Below are positions 16,191 through 25,238 of a DNA stretch of 64,000 nucleotides, piece after piece. The DNA is from Rhodospirillales bacterium URHD0017 (GTDB lineage: Bacteria; Pseudomonadota; Alphaproteobacteria; Reyranellales; Reyranellaceae), in NCBI GenBank assembly GCA_900110395.1, contig FODP01000007.1, forward strand, positions 186,001 through 250,000, given 5' to 3'. The notes under the pieces are model-generated. The model searched no databases and had not been told where the DNA came from. It saw only the letters and a program-made list of their open reading frames with translations. How positions within the stretch are numbered: position 1 is the stretch's first letter; each line of letters starts with the position of its first letter. The translations under genes were made by a program, and so were the position numbers.

Positions 16191-18914
16191 TCAAGCTGAC
16201 GCCATCAGCTCGGCGTAAAGCCCACCTTTTGCCGCCAGGTCGGACGGCTTGCCCTGGGCGGCGATCCTGCCACCCTGCATAACGACGATTTGCTCGAACG
16301 GCGCCGCCTGTGCCGGCCGGTTGGCGATCCAGACGATGCCGCGGTCGTCCTTCTTCGCCGTCGCCAGAATATTGTCGCGGATTCTGTCCTGGGTGCGGCC
16401 GTCGAACGAGGCCACCGCCTCGTTGACGATCATGAGTTGCGGCCGCTTGATCAGCGCGCGGGCGATGCCGAGCTTCTGGCGCTGCGTTGCCGTGAGGCGC
16501 TTGCCGCCGACGCCGACATTGTATTCGAGCCCGACCTCGATCACCGAGTTGTGCAGGCCAAGCTGGCTCAGCACCTCGGAGATCAGCGTGCCGATGCGCT
16601 GCTCGCCCTGCGCCTGGCCATAGACCAGGCGGCCGAACAGGATGTTGTCCTGCAAGGTGGCGGCGCTGTTGTAGCGCTGGAAGTCGTAGAACTCGACGGC
16701 GCCGCGCAATGGCGCGGGCAAGCCGGCAGCGAAGGCGTGCCGCGCCGCCAGGAGACGCTCCTCCATCGCCGCATCGATCAGGCCCAGGCGATGGCGCGCC
16801 TCGATGTAGCGGAAGGGCAAGGTCATCAGGCGCGGCCGGTCGGCCTCGGGCACGGCGTCGATGCCCTTGCCGCCCAGGCGCTGCAGCAGCAGGCGGACGT
16901 TGGGCAGTTCGTCGGCCGAGATGAAGCTGTACTGCTCGAACAACGGATTGTCGGGCGACAGGCCGGAGAAGAGCTCGACCATGGTCTCGGCGATGGTGAG
17001 GCCCATGCGCTGCAGGTCCTTGTCGATGCCGGTCGCCCGCAGCACCGACTGCATGTAGGGGTCGACCGCGATGTTGTCGCCGGAGAAATCCTTGCCGAGC
17101 GGCGTGCCGAACAGGATGTTCTCGGCGACCGACAGGTTGCGGTTGTAACGGTCGCCGTTGAAGGTCTCGACCAGGCCGGTATAGCTCGCATCCTGCAGGC
17201 GGCCGTGCAGTTCGTGGCGGGCCTTCAGGATTCGCTCTGCCAGATCGGGCCGCAGCGCCGGATCGACCGTGCCGCGCAGGCCGAGCGAATAGATGTCTTC
17301 GTCGAGCTCGACGTTCTTCAGCACCTCGACGATGCGCGGCAGCAGGTCGGCCGGGCCGGTGGCGCCGGCCAGCTCATAGTCGATCCAGTCAGCGGTGGGA
17401 TCGAGTGCCGGATTGCCGGCGCGCTCGGCCTCCTTCCAGAACAGTTCGCGCTCCGCCCTGGTCGCATCGTCGTACTTGGCGGGCGTGACGGGCCGGATCT
17501 TCAGGCCGAACAGCAGGTTATCGCGCACCGAGAGCGGGAACAGATAGGTCTCCTGCCCGACATAGGAGGTGCGCGCGCCCAGCACGTACTCGGGCAGCTG
17601 GAAGAAATCGTTGCCGTCGAGCTTGATCGAGCCGCCGCTCGGCAAGGTGAGTCGCGCCAGCACCTGGCCCAGAACGTCCTTGCCCGAGCTCGAGCCGCCG
17701 ATCACCGCAAGCTTGCTGCAGGTCGGCAGAACCATCGACACGCTGTCGAGCTGCTTCACGCGGCCGTCCTCGGAGACCGTGACGCCGGCCAGCGCCAGCT
17801 CGCGGCCGAGCGGCGGCGGCGGGCCGTCGGGAATCCTCTGCAGCTCCTCAGGCATCATGCCCTCGGGCTGGAACTGGTCGATCACCTGCTCGTACTTGAT
17901 CTGCACATCCTGGCGCTGCTGGTCCCAGTCGATCAGCTCCTTGATCGGCGACGGCAGGTCCTTGTAGGCCAGCAGTACCCCGACCACGGCGCCGACATCC
18001 ATCTGGCCGGTGATGGCGAAGTAGCCGCCCACCAGGTAGATGGCGAACGGTGTCGCCTGCGACAGGATGTTGTTCCAGAACTTGGCGACGAACTTCTTCT
18101 GGTAGAGATCGAAGCGGATCTTGAAGATGCGGCCGAGCCGCTCGGAGATGTCGGCGCGCTCGTAGTTGGCGGCGCCATGGATATGGATCTCGTGCACGCC
18201 ATCGGCGGTCTCGGCGATGCGGCCGGCGAGCTGGCGAGCCGAGATCTGGCGCTGGCGGCCGAGCACCAGCACCGGCCGGCGCAGCCGCGGGATGATCGCC
18301 ATCTGCACCGCCAGGAGGACGATGACGATGATCCCGAGCAGCCAGTTCTGCATCATGATGAAGATGATGGCCGTCAGCGCCTGGCCGCCGAGGAACATCG
18401 GCTGCACGAAGGCGTCGCCGATGAAGCCGCCGAGCGGCTCGACCTCGTCCTTGACCATGGTGGCGAGCTCGGCCTGCTTGACCTTGCGGAAGTGGGCCGC
18501 CGGGAAGCGCAGGATGCGGTCGTAGAGCTCGTAGCGCAGGCGGCGCAGCATGCGCTCGCCCATGCGCCCCTTCTGGGTGTTGATGGTCTTCTTGAACAGG
18601 CCGTTCACCACCACGGCGCCCAGGAAGACGAAGCTCATGGTCACCAGGTAGCCGAGCTGGTCGACCTGGAAGCCGTCGAAGATGCGGATGATCTTGCCGG
18701 GCAGGATGGCCGAAAGGTCGAGCTCCCAGACCAGGAACGGGATGGTCTTGGTGTTCTTGAAGGCGTTGCCCTGAATGCCGTTGTTGATGACCGACTTCGG
18801 GACGGTCAACGACATGAAATAAAAGACCTGGGCCAGCACCACGAGGCCCAGGATGACGATCTGCTCGGGCCTGCTGTGTCGCCAGATGTAGGTGAACAGA
18901 TTGCGTTGCATCAA
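16191..18914 (-). CDS. Atypical ABC exporter half-transporter with long insert in the ATPase domain
   Basis: A 907-residue ABC transporter. An exporter-type membrane domain covers about residues 1-340 (LVVLAQVFYFMSLTVPKSVI, VVVNGLFKKTINTQKGRMGE, PFAIYLVGGYFAITGQ). The ATPase part starts near residue 370. Its motifs are degenerate: Walker A is GGSSSGKDVLG near 405 (Asp at the usual Ser/Thr), the signature is LTATQRQKLGIARAL near 808 instead of LSGGQ, Walker B reads LMIVNEAVASFDG (Asn for Asp), and the switch histidine is replaced in WIANRPA. About 270 extra residues separate the Q-loop region from the signature, with three repeats ending in NLLFG, NILFG and NILFG. Operon with a cNMP-binding protein and a methyltransferase. 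The cargo is unknown. Confidence 0.85.
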   Translation of the reverse strand: MMQRNLFTYIWRHSRPEQIVILGLVVLAQVFYFMSLTVPKSVINNGIQGNAFKNTKTIPFLVWELDLSAILPGKIIRIFDGFQVDQLGYLVTMSFVFLGAVVVNGLFKKTINTQKGRMGERMLRRLRYELYDRILRFPAAHFRKVKQAELATMVKDEVEPLGGFIGDAFVQPMFLGGQALTAIIFIMMQNWLLGIIVIVLLAVQMAIIPRLRRPVLVLGRQRQISARQLAGRIAETADGVHEIHIHGAANYERADISERLGRIFKIRFDLYQKKFVAKFWNNILSQATPFAIYLVGGYFAITGQMDVGAVVGVLLAYKDLPSPIKELIDWDQQRQDVQIKYEQVIDQFQPEGMMPEELQRIPDGPPPPLGRELALAGVTVSEDGRVKQLDSVSMVLPTCSKLAVIGGSSSGKDVLGQVLARLTLPSGGSIKLDGNDFFQLPEYVLGARTSYVGQETYLFPLSVRDNLLFGLKIRPVTPAKYDDATRAERELFWKEAERAGNPALDPTADWIDYELAGATGPADLLPRIVEVLKNVELDEDIYSLGLRGTVDPALRPDLAERILKARHELHGRLQDASYTGLVETFNGDRYNRNLSVAENILFGTPLGKDFSGDNIAVDPYMQSVLRATGIDKDLQRMGLTIAETMVELFSGLSPDNPLFEQYSFISADELPNVRLLLQRLGGKGIDAVPEADRPRLMTLPFRYIEARHRLGLIDAAMEERLLAARHAFAAGLPAPLRGAVEFYDFQRYNSAATLQDNILFGRLVYGQAQGEQRIGTLISEVLSQLGLHNSVIEVGLEYNVGVGGKRLTATQRQKLGIARALIKRPQLMIVNEAVASFDGRTQDRIRDNILATAKKDDRGIVWIANRPAQAAPFEQIVVMQGGRIAAQGKPSDLAAKGGLYAELMASA

Positions 18915-19102
18915 TATCCGCGGTGGAAGCCCCCAGGTACGGCCCAGGTGCGGCGCCCCTCTCTCCTATATTAGATCAGGGCCTTGATTACATTCGGTAT
19001 TTTGCATTGCGAGAGGGGTTCGCGTGTCCCACCCAGTATGGCATAGTCCGGCCGAATTCACCGGTCGGGGCAGGACGTGCTTCGGCAAGGAGAGACGCCC
19101 GC

Positions 19103-20374
19103 ATGCCTAACAGCCGGTCCAAGCGTGTGCTGATCTACAGCCATGACTCCTTCGGCCTCGGCCATGTGAGCCGCTGCCGGACCATCGCCAACGCCCTGGT
19201 GGCGGCCGACCCCAACGTCTCGGTCCTGATCCTGTCGGGCTCGCCAGTGATCGGCTCCTATGAGTTCCGCTCGGGCATCGACTTCGTGCGCATCCCGGGC
19301 GTGGTGAAGATCGAGACCGGCGACTACGATTCGGCCAATCTGCGGGTCGGCGTCGAGCATACGCTGGAGATGCGGACCCGGATCATCCGCGACACCGCCG
19401 ACATCTATCGTCCCGACCTGTTCATCGTCGACAAGGAACCGACCGGCCTGCGCGGCGAGGTCTTGCCGGCGCTCCGCTTGCTCAAGGAGCGCGGCACGCC
19501 GCTGGTGCTCGGCCTACGCGACGTCATGGACGATCCGACGGCGCTCGCCGCCGAATGGGAGCGCAAGAACGTCGTGCCGGCGCTGCGCGATCTCTACGAC
19601 GAGATCTGGATCTACGGCCTGCCGCAGATCAACAAGCCGCTGACCGGCATCGAGGTGCCGCCGTCGGTGCGCCACAAGATGGTCTATACCGGCTATCTGC
19701 GGCGCGACCTGCCGCTGCATTCCGACGTGTCGCACGAGATGGAGGAGATCAACGGGCCCTTCATCCTGGTCACCGCGGGCGGCGGCGGCGACGGCGCCGA
19801 CCTGATCGATTGGGTGCTGGCGGCCTATGAAACCGATCCGCACATCCCCTACGGCGCGTTGATCGTTTTTGGGCCCTTCATGTCGGCCACCGGGCGTGAG
19901 GCCTTCAAGGAGCGTTCGGCCAAGTTCAAGAACATCCGCACCCTCACCTTCACCAACAATCTCGGCGCCCTGATGCAGCGTGCGGCGGGCGTGGTGGCGA
20001 TGGGCGGCTACAACACCTTCTGCGAGATCCTGTCGTTCGACAAGAAGGCGATCATCGTGCCGCGCACCCGGCCGCGCCTGGAGCAGTTCATCCGCGCCCG
20101 CGCCGCGCGCAATGTCGGCCTGATCGAGATGCTCGATGCCGACCGCGGCCGCGCTCCGCAGGCCATGGCGACGGCGCTGCGCCAGCTGCCGCAGCAGGGT
20201 CTGCCGAGCGACGTCGTCGTGCCGGGCCTGCTCGATGGCCTGCCCAACGTCTGGCGCCTGGTCGCCAAGCAGCTCGCCCATCCTCATCGCGGCCCCGCGC
20301 CGCTCGAAGAGATCTGGAGCGAGCCCGCGCCCGCTCAGCCGCCGGCCGTGCCTCCGGCGCGCGCCAGGACCTGA
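19103..20374 (+). CDS. GT-B glycosyltransferase, MurG/GT28-like (COG4671-like)
   Basis: A 423-residue protein with a GT-B fold. The N-terminal Rossmann start RVLIYSHDSFGLGHVSRCRT resembles predicted glycosyltransferases related to MurG. The C-terminal donor site includes LVTAGGGGDGADLIDW and VVAMGGYNTFCEILSFDKKA near residues 305-320. AAGGAGAGACG precedes ATG 19103. It is divergent from the ABC exporter across 188 bases and heads a run of glycan genes. A related protein is encoded at 23338. Donor and acceptor are unknown. Confidence 0.82.
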   Translation: MPNSRSKRVLIYSHDSFGLGHVSRCRTIANALVAADPNVSVLILSGSPVIGSYEFRSGIDFVRIPGVVKIETGDYDSANLRVGVEHTLEMRTRIIRDTADIYRPDLFIVDKEPTGLRGEVLPALRLLKERGTPLVLGLRDVMDDPTALAAEWERKNVVPALRDLYDEIWIYGLPQINKPLTGIEVPPSVRHKMVYTGYLRRDLPLHSDVSHEMEEINGPFILVTAGGGGDGADLIDWVLAAYETDPHIPYGALIVFGPFMSATGREAFKERSAKFKNIRTLTFTNNLGALMQRAAGVVAMGGYNTFCEILSFDKKAIIVPRTRPRLEQFIRARAARNVGLIEMLDADRGRAPQAMATALRQLPQQGLPSDVVVPGLLDGLPNVWRLVAKQLAHPHRGPAPLEEIWSEPAPAQPPAVPPARART

Positions 20375-20388
20375 TCGCCGGGACCTTC

Positions 20389-21654
20389 ATGCCTTCGCCA
20401 ATGGACGCGCGTGTCGCGGTCGTGCTCAAGGGCTGGCCGCGCCTGTCCGAAACCTTCATCGCCCAGGAGCTCGCCGGCCTCGAGGCGCGCGGCGTCGCGC
20501 TCGAAATCTGGTCGCTGCGCCGGCCGACCGACAAGCACCGCCATCCCGTGCATGACCGCGTGCGGGGCCGCGTCGCCTATCTGCCGGAGTACCTCAAGGA
20601 CGATCCACGCCGCGTCTTCGCCGGCTGGCTTAAGGCGCGCCGCCTGCCGGGCTATGCCGCGGCGCGCGCCCGCTTCCTCGCCGACCTGCGGCGCGACCCC
20701 TCGGCCAACCGCCTGCGCCGCTGGGGCCAGGCGCTGGTGCTGGCGGCCGAATTGCCGGCCGGCATCGAGCGGCTCTACGCCCACTTCCTGCACACGCCCA
20801 CGTCGGTGACGCGCTACGCCGCTCTGCTGTGCGGCCTGCCGTGGAGCGTGTCGGCGCATGCCAAGGACATCTGGACCAGCGAGCCCTGGGAGGCGGCGGA
20901 GAAGCTCGCCGACTGCGCCTGGGCGGTGACCTGCACCAACATGGGCGCCGAGCACCTGCGCCGCCTCAGCGCCCGGCCGGAGAAGGTGAAGCTCATCTAT
21001 CACGGCCTCGACTTCGCGCATCTGCCGGCGCCGGCGCACCTGCGGGCGCGGCGCGACGGCGGCGATGCCGCCGATCCCGTCGTCGTCCTGTCGATCGGCC
21101 GCAAGGTCGAGAAGAAGGGTTTCAGCGATCTTCTGGACGCGCTGGCCCTGCTGCCTAAGACGCTGCACTGGCGCTTCGAGCATATCGGTGCCGGCGAGCT
21201 TGGCGACGCCCTCAAGGCGCAGGCCGAGCGGCTGGGCATTGCCGAGCGCTGCACCTGGCTCGGCGCCCAGCCGCAGAAGCAGGTGTTTGCGGCCCTGGCG
21301 CGCGCCGACCTCTTCGTGCTGGCCAGCAAGAAGGCGGCCGACGGCGACCAGGACGGCCTGCCCAACGTGCTGATGGAGGCGGCCCACCAGGGCCTCGCCA
21401 TCGTCTCGACCCGCGCCGCCGCGATCGGCGAGTTCATCGAGGACGGCGACAACGGCCTCCTGGTGCAGCCCGGCGCACCCGAGGCCCTGTCGGTCGCGCT
21501 GGCGCGCCTGATCGGCCATCCCGATCTGCGCCAGCAGTTCGCGCACCGCGCCGCCGAAACCGTGCACACACGCTTCTCTTTCGACGCTGGCGTCGACTGG
21601 ATCGCCTCGGCGTTGGGCCAGCAGGTGCGACCAGAGGCGCGCGCGGCGGAATAG
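20389..21654 (+). CDS. GT4-type glycosyltransferase
   Basis: A 421-residue retaining GT-B enzyme. The acceptor half begins AVVLKGWPRLSETFIAQELA, a start typical of exopolysaccharide glycosyltransferases. The donor half shows LSIGRKVEKKGFSDLLDALA and the EX7E-type region DGLPNVLMEAAHQGLAIVST followed by GDNGLLVQPG. It follows the first glycosyltransferase by 15 bases and precedes the next by 3. Two possible ATGs (20389 and 20401) are in frame. A role in surface polysaccharide assembly is inferred from context. Confidence 0.9.
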   Translation: MPSPMDARVAVVLKGWPRLSETFIAQELAGLEARGVALEIWSLRRPTDKHRHPVHDRVRGRVAYLPEYLKDDPRRVFAGWLKARRLPGYAAARARFLADLRRDPSANRLRRWGQALVLAAELPAGIERLYAHFLHTPTSVTRYAALLCGLPWSVSAHAKDIWTSEPWEAAEKLADCAWAVTCTNMGAEHLRRLSARPEKVKLIYHGLDFAHLPAPAHLRARRDGGDAADPVVVLSIGRKVEKKGFSDLLDALALLPKTLHWRFEHIGAGELGDALKAQAERLGIAERCTWLGAQPQKQVFAALARADLFVLASKKAADGDQDGLPNVLMEAAHQGLAIVSTRAAAIGEFIEDGDNGLLVQPGAPEALSVALARLIGHPDLRQQFAHRAAETVHTRFSFDAGVDWIASALGQQVRPEARAAE

Positions 21655-21656
21655 CC

Positions 21657-22757
21657 ATGCGCGTGCTGTTGCACACGCCGTTGAAGTCCCCGGACAGTCC
21701 CATCCCCTCGGGCGATCGCGAGATGGCGCGTGGCCTCAGGCGGCTGCTGCGCCGGCTCGGCCACACGGTGGTGATGCCGGCCATGAGCCGCGTTGCCCCG
21801 GGCGTGCCCGCGTCGCGCGACCATCTCGCGCTCGAGCGGCGCGCCCGTGCGCAGGCGCAGCGGCTGATCGCACGCTGGCGGGCGCTGCCGGCGCGTCATC
21901 CCGAGCGCTTCGATCTCTGGCTCACCTACCACTGCTACTACCGCAAGCCCGACTGGCTGGGCCCGATCGTGACCCGGGCGCTCGGCGTACCCTATGCGCT
22001 GGTCGAGGCCTCGCATGCGCCGCGCCGTGCCCAGGGATCGACGCGGCTTGGCCATCGTGCCGTCGAGCGCGCCCTCGCAGCCGCCGACCTGGTGCTGACG
22101 GTCAATCCGCGCGACGTTGCCGGTGTCAAGGCGCGGCTGCGGCCCGGTGCGCATCAGATGTGGCTGCCGCCCTTCATCGACACGCGACCGTTCGGGCCGA
22201 CGCCGCGCGCGGCCAACGATCCGCCGCTGCTGCTGAGCGTCGGCATGATGCGCACGCGCGACAAGCTCGACTCCTATCGCGTGCTCGCCGACGCGCTCGG
22301 CCGCCTGAAGGACAAGCCCTGGCGCGCGCTGCTGGTCGGCGACGGGCCGGCGCGCGGTGAAGTCGAGGCGATGATGGCGCCGCTGGGTGAGCGCGTGCGC
22401 TTTGCCGGCATCGTGCCTCATGCCGAATTGCCCGCGACATATGCCTCGGCCGACCTTTACCTGTGGCCCGCGATCAACGAAGCCTATGGCATGGCCTTCC
22501 TTGAAGCCCAGGCGGCTGGCCTGCCTGTCGTCGCCGGCCGCACCGGCGGCGTGCCTGCGGTGGTTGCCGACGGCATCACCGGCGTGCTGACGCCGATTGG
22601 CGATGCCGCGGCCTTCGCCGGCGCGACGGCGGGCCTGCTCGACGACCCCAAGGGACGCGCGCAGCTCGGCAAGGCGGCGCGTGCGCGCGTCAATGCCCGC
22701 CATGACGAGCGCGCTGCGGCCCAGGCGCTGGCTGCGGCCTTGAGGACGCTGCGATGA
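21657..22757 (+). CDS. GT4-type glycosyltransferase
   Basis: A 366-residue GT-B enzyme. The acceptor half starts MRVLLHTPLKSPDSPIPSGD and includes FDLWLTYHCYYRKPDWLG. The donor half shows LLSVGMMRTRDKLDSYRVLA, LLVGDGPARGEVEAMM and the EX7E-type INEAYGMAFLEAQAAGLPVV with GVPAVVADGITGVL. It overlaps the following phosphatase gene by ATGA. Located mid-cluster, it probably adds one sugar of the same glycan as its neighbours. Specificity is unknown. Confidence 0.9.
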   Translation: MRVLLHTPLKSPDSPIPSGDREMARGLRRLLRRLGHTVVMPAMSRVAPGVPASRDHLALERRARAQAQRLIARWRALPARHPERFDLWLTYHCYYRKPDWLGPIVTRALGVPYALVEASHAPRRAQGSTRLGHRAVERALAAADLVLTVNPRDVAGVKARLRPGAHQMWLPPFIDTRPFGPTPRAANDPPLLLSVGMMRTRDKLDSYRVLADALGRLKDKPWRALLVGDGPARGEVEAMMAPLGERVRFAGIVPHAELPATYASADLYLWPAINEAYGMAFLEAQAAGLPVVAGRTGGVPAVVADGITGVLTPIGDAAAFAGATAGLLDDPKGRAQLGKAARARVNARHDERAAAQALAAALRTLR

Positions 22758-23341
22758 GTGTTCCCTTCGCCGTGCTGCGCCACGCCAGCACCGACTGGAA
22801 TGTCGATCGCCGCCTGCAGGGCCTGACCGACACGCCGCTCAACGCCGCCGGCGAGGCCGATGCCCGCGCCTGGCGCCTGCCATCGCCGGCCGACGGCTGG
22901 AAGCGACTGAGCAGCCCCTTGCAGCGCGCCCGCCGCACCGCCGAGCTGTTGCAGCCGTCGGCGCCGGTCACCGTCGAATCGGCGCTGCGCGAGATGAGCT
23001 TCGGCACCTGGGAGGGCCACACCATCGCCGAGCTGCGCGAGAGCGTCGGCGCGGCTTTCACAGCCGCCGAGAACAAGGGATTGGACTTCCAACCACCCGG
23101 CGGAGAATCGCCGCGCGCCGCCGTGGCCCGCATCGGCCGCTGGACGGCGTCGATTGCCATCAGCGGGCAGCCTGTCGTCGCGGTGTCGCACAAGGCCACG
23201 ATTCGCGCCTTGCTGGCGCTCGCCACCGGCTGGGACATGATGGGCCGGCCGCCGCACAAGCTCGACTGGCGGTGCCTGCATTTCTTCTCGGCCAACGCCG
23301 ACGGCCGGGTCACGGTCGATCGCCTCAACGTGCCGCTATGA
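22754..23341 (+). CDS. Histidine phosphatase (phosphoglycerate-mutase-like) superfamily protein
   Basis: A 195-residue branch 1 histidine phosphatase. The phosphate-binding motif is LRHASTDWNVDRRLQG (RHA in place of the usual RHG, catalytic histidine retained), then SPLQRARRTAEL, MSFGTWEG with the second-shell acid, and VSHKATIRALLAL carrying the second catalytic histidine. It sits inside a glycosyltransferase cluster with ATGA overlaps on both sides. A sugar phosphate or lipid-linked phosphate substrate is plausible by analogy with phosphatases in heptose and arabinan pathways, but this is inference. Confidence 0.88.
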   Translation: MSVPFAVLRHASTDWNVDRRLQGLTDTPLNAAGEADARAWRLPSPADGWKRLSSPLQRARRTAELLQPSAPVTVESALREMSFGTWEGHTIAELRESVGAAFTAAENKGLDFQPPGGESPRAAVARIGRWTASIAISGQPVVAVSHKATIRALLALATGWDMMGRPPHKLDWRCLHFFSANADGRVTVDRLNVPL

Positions 23342-24474
23342 GCCGTGTCTTCTTCTACGTGCAGCATCTGCTCGGCATCGGCCATCTGCGCCGCGCCGCG
23401 GCGCTGGCGCGCGCGCTCATGGCCGGCGGCTTCGACGTGCTGCTGGTCTCGGGCGGGGCGCCGATCGAGGGATTGGTGCTGAACGGCGTGCGCTTCTACC
23501 AGCTCCCGCCGTTGCGCGCCGCCGACGAGAGCCTGCGCGATCTCGCCCGGCTCGACGGCGCGCCTGTCGACGAGGCATTCCAGCGCCAGCGCATCGAGGC
23601 CTTGCTCGGCCTGCTGCGCGCCGAGACGCCCGACGTGGTGATCACGGAGCAGTTCCCGTTTGGCCGCACGCGGCTGCGCTTCGAATTGTTGCCGCTGCTG
23701 GAGGCCGCGCGGGCGCTGCCAAAACGACCATTGATCGCCTGCTCGGTGCGCGACGTGGTGCGCCGCGCCGGTCCGGAAAGGGTCGCCGAAACCGTGCAAC
23801 TCCTGGATTGCTTCGACGCCGTGCTGATCCACGGTGACCCTCACCTCGTACCCTTCGAGAGAAGTTTTGCCGGCTGGGCGCGCATCAAAGGGCGCGCCTT
23901 CTACACCGGTTATGTCTCGGAGCGGGATTTGGCGCAGGGGGTGCAAAGCGCCGAAGGCAAGGACGAGGTCGTCGTCTCGGTGGGCGGCGGCGCTGTCGGC
24001 GCGCCTTTGCTCAGGGCCGCCATCACGGCGCGGCCGAAGACGGCGCTGGCCGATCGGACGTGGCGATTGTTGCTGGGCGAGAACCTGCCGGCGCGGGACC
24101 GCGCCGCGCTCGCGCGCGAGGAAGGTATCGTCGTCGAGCCGGCGCGCGCGGATTTCACGACGTTGCTCCGTAACGCCACGCTCTCAATCTCGCAGGCCGG
24201 CTACAACACCACCCTCGAGACCCTGTGCTGCGCCGATCGTGCCGTGTTCGTGCCCTTTGCCAGCGAGCGCGAGACCGAGCAGGCCGACCGCGCCCAGGCC
24301 CTGGCCGAGCGAGGCATGGTGGCGGTGGTGCCGCCGGCCATGCTGTCGGCGCAGAGCCTGGCCGATGCCGTCGCTCGCGCGCTCGCCGGCCCATCACTGA
24401 AAAGCTTCGGGGCGTGCGACGTCGATGGCGGCGCCAGGACGGCGGCGCTATTGCATCGCCTGTTGGTCAGATGA
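23338..24474 (+). CDS. GT-B glycosyltransferase, MurG/GT28-like
   Basis: A 378-residue protein. The start VFFYVQHLLGIGHLRRAAAL parallels the start of the glycosyltransferase at 19103, and the C-terminal donor loop SISQAGYNTTLETLCCADRA parallels its GGYNTFCEILSFDKKA. VVVSVGGGAVGAPLLRAA begins the second Rossmann fold. Both flanking junctions are ATGA overlaps, fixing the start at 23338. The two MurG-like proteins in one cluster probably arose by ancient duplication and act at different steps. Substrate unknown. Confidence 0.82.
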   Translation: MSRVFFYVQHLLGIGHLRRAAALARALMAGGFDVLLVSGGAPIEGLVLNGVRFYQLPPLRAADESLRDLARLDGAPVDEAFQRQRIEALLGLLRAETPDVVITEQFPFGRTRLRFELLPLLEAARALPKRPLIACSVRDVVRRAGPERVAETVQLLDCFDAVLIHGDPHLVPFERSFAGWARIKGRAFYTGYVSERDLAQGVQSAEGKDEVVVSVGGGAVGAPLLRAAITARPKTALADRTWRLLLGENLPARDRAALAREEGIVVEPARADFTTLLRNATLSISQAGYNTTLETLCCADRAVFVPFASERETEQADRAQALAERGMVAVVPPAMLSAQSLADAVARALAGPSLKSFGACDVDGGARTAALLHRLLVR

Positions 24475-25238
24475 GCACCTGGGCAGATCTTTCGGACGAA
24501 GCGGCGCGCTGGGCCGAGGCCGGCCGTGCGGCCGACCTGTGGTGGCGCGACGACGATGCCGCCGATGTCGGGCCGGCGTTGGAGCGGCTGCTGGCCATCC
24601 ATCGCGACACCGGCGCGCCCTTGGCGCTCGCCGTCGTGCCGGCGACGGCGACACAGGCGCTGGCCGACCGGCTGGCAGGCGAGCCGGGGGTCGATGTGCT
24701 TCAGCATGGCTATGCGCACGTCAATCACGCGGCGCCCGGCGACACCAAGAAGATCGAGCTCGGCACCGAGCGGCCGGCCATGCTGGTGCTGGGCGAGCTG
24801 GGCACCGGCCGCATGGCGCTCGAACGGCTGTTCGGCGCGCGGCCTTTGCCTGTGCTGGTGCCGCCTTGGAACCGCATCGCGCCCGCCCTGGTGCCGACCT
24901 TGCCGGAGATCGGTTTCGCCGGCCTCTCGACCTTCGGGGCGCGGCGGCGCACGCATCCGGTGAGGGGGCTTCTGGAGGTCAATACTCACGTCGACTTGAT
25001 CGACTGGAAGGGCGGCCGTGGTTTTGTCGGCGAGGCGGCCGCACTGGACGCACTTGTTTCCGCTTTGGCCCGTGCGCGCATATCTGGCGAGCCCGTAGGC
25101 GTCCTCAGTCACCATCTTGCGATGGACGGCGGGGCGTGGGATTTCCTAAGGTCGATGTGGCAGAAAGCACTGCAAATACCCGGACTTCGCATCCGGCCAG
25201 CACATGAATTGTTCGCAACGGGAGGGGGTCGCGGTTGA
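24471..25238 (+). CDS. Polysaccharide deacetylase-like protein
   Basis: A 255-residue protein with the layout of polysaccharide deacetylase-like (glycoside hydrolase/deacetylase, beta/alpha barrel) proteins. LWWRDDDAADVGPALERLL carries the acidic pair expected at the first metal motif, VDVLQHGYAHVNH matches the His-containing second motif, VLVPPWNRIAP the third, and VGVLSHHLAMD the last. It would trim acetyl groups from the glycan assembled by the neighbouring glycosyltransferases. It is shorter than typical enzymes and has no signal peptide, so it may act in the cytosol. ATGA overlap with the preceding gene. Confidence 0.72.
   Translation: MSTWADLSDEAARWAEAGRAADLWWRDDDAADVGPALERLLAIHRDTGAPLALAVVPATATQALADRLAGEPGVDVLQHGYAHVNHAAPGDTKKIELGTERPAMLVLGELGTGRMALERLFGARPLPVLVPPWNRIAPALVPTLPEIGFAGLSTFGARRRTHPVRGLLEVNTHVDLIDWKGGRGFVGEAAALDALVSALARARISGEPVGVLSHHLAMDGGAWDFLRSMWQKALQIPGLRIRPAHELFATGGGRG

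Noticed and set aside
16290..18974. 894-residue plus-strand frame opposite the ABC exporter
   Set aside because: Antisense shadow produced by high third-position GC; no motifs, and the minus frame has clear transporter features.
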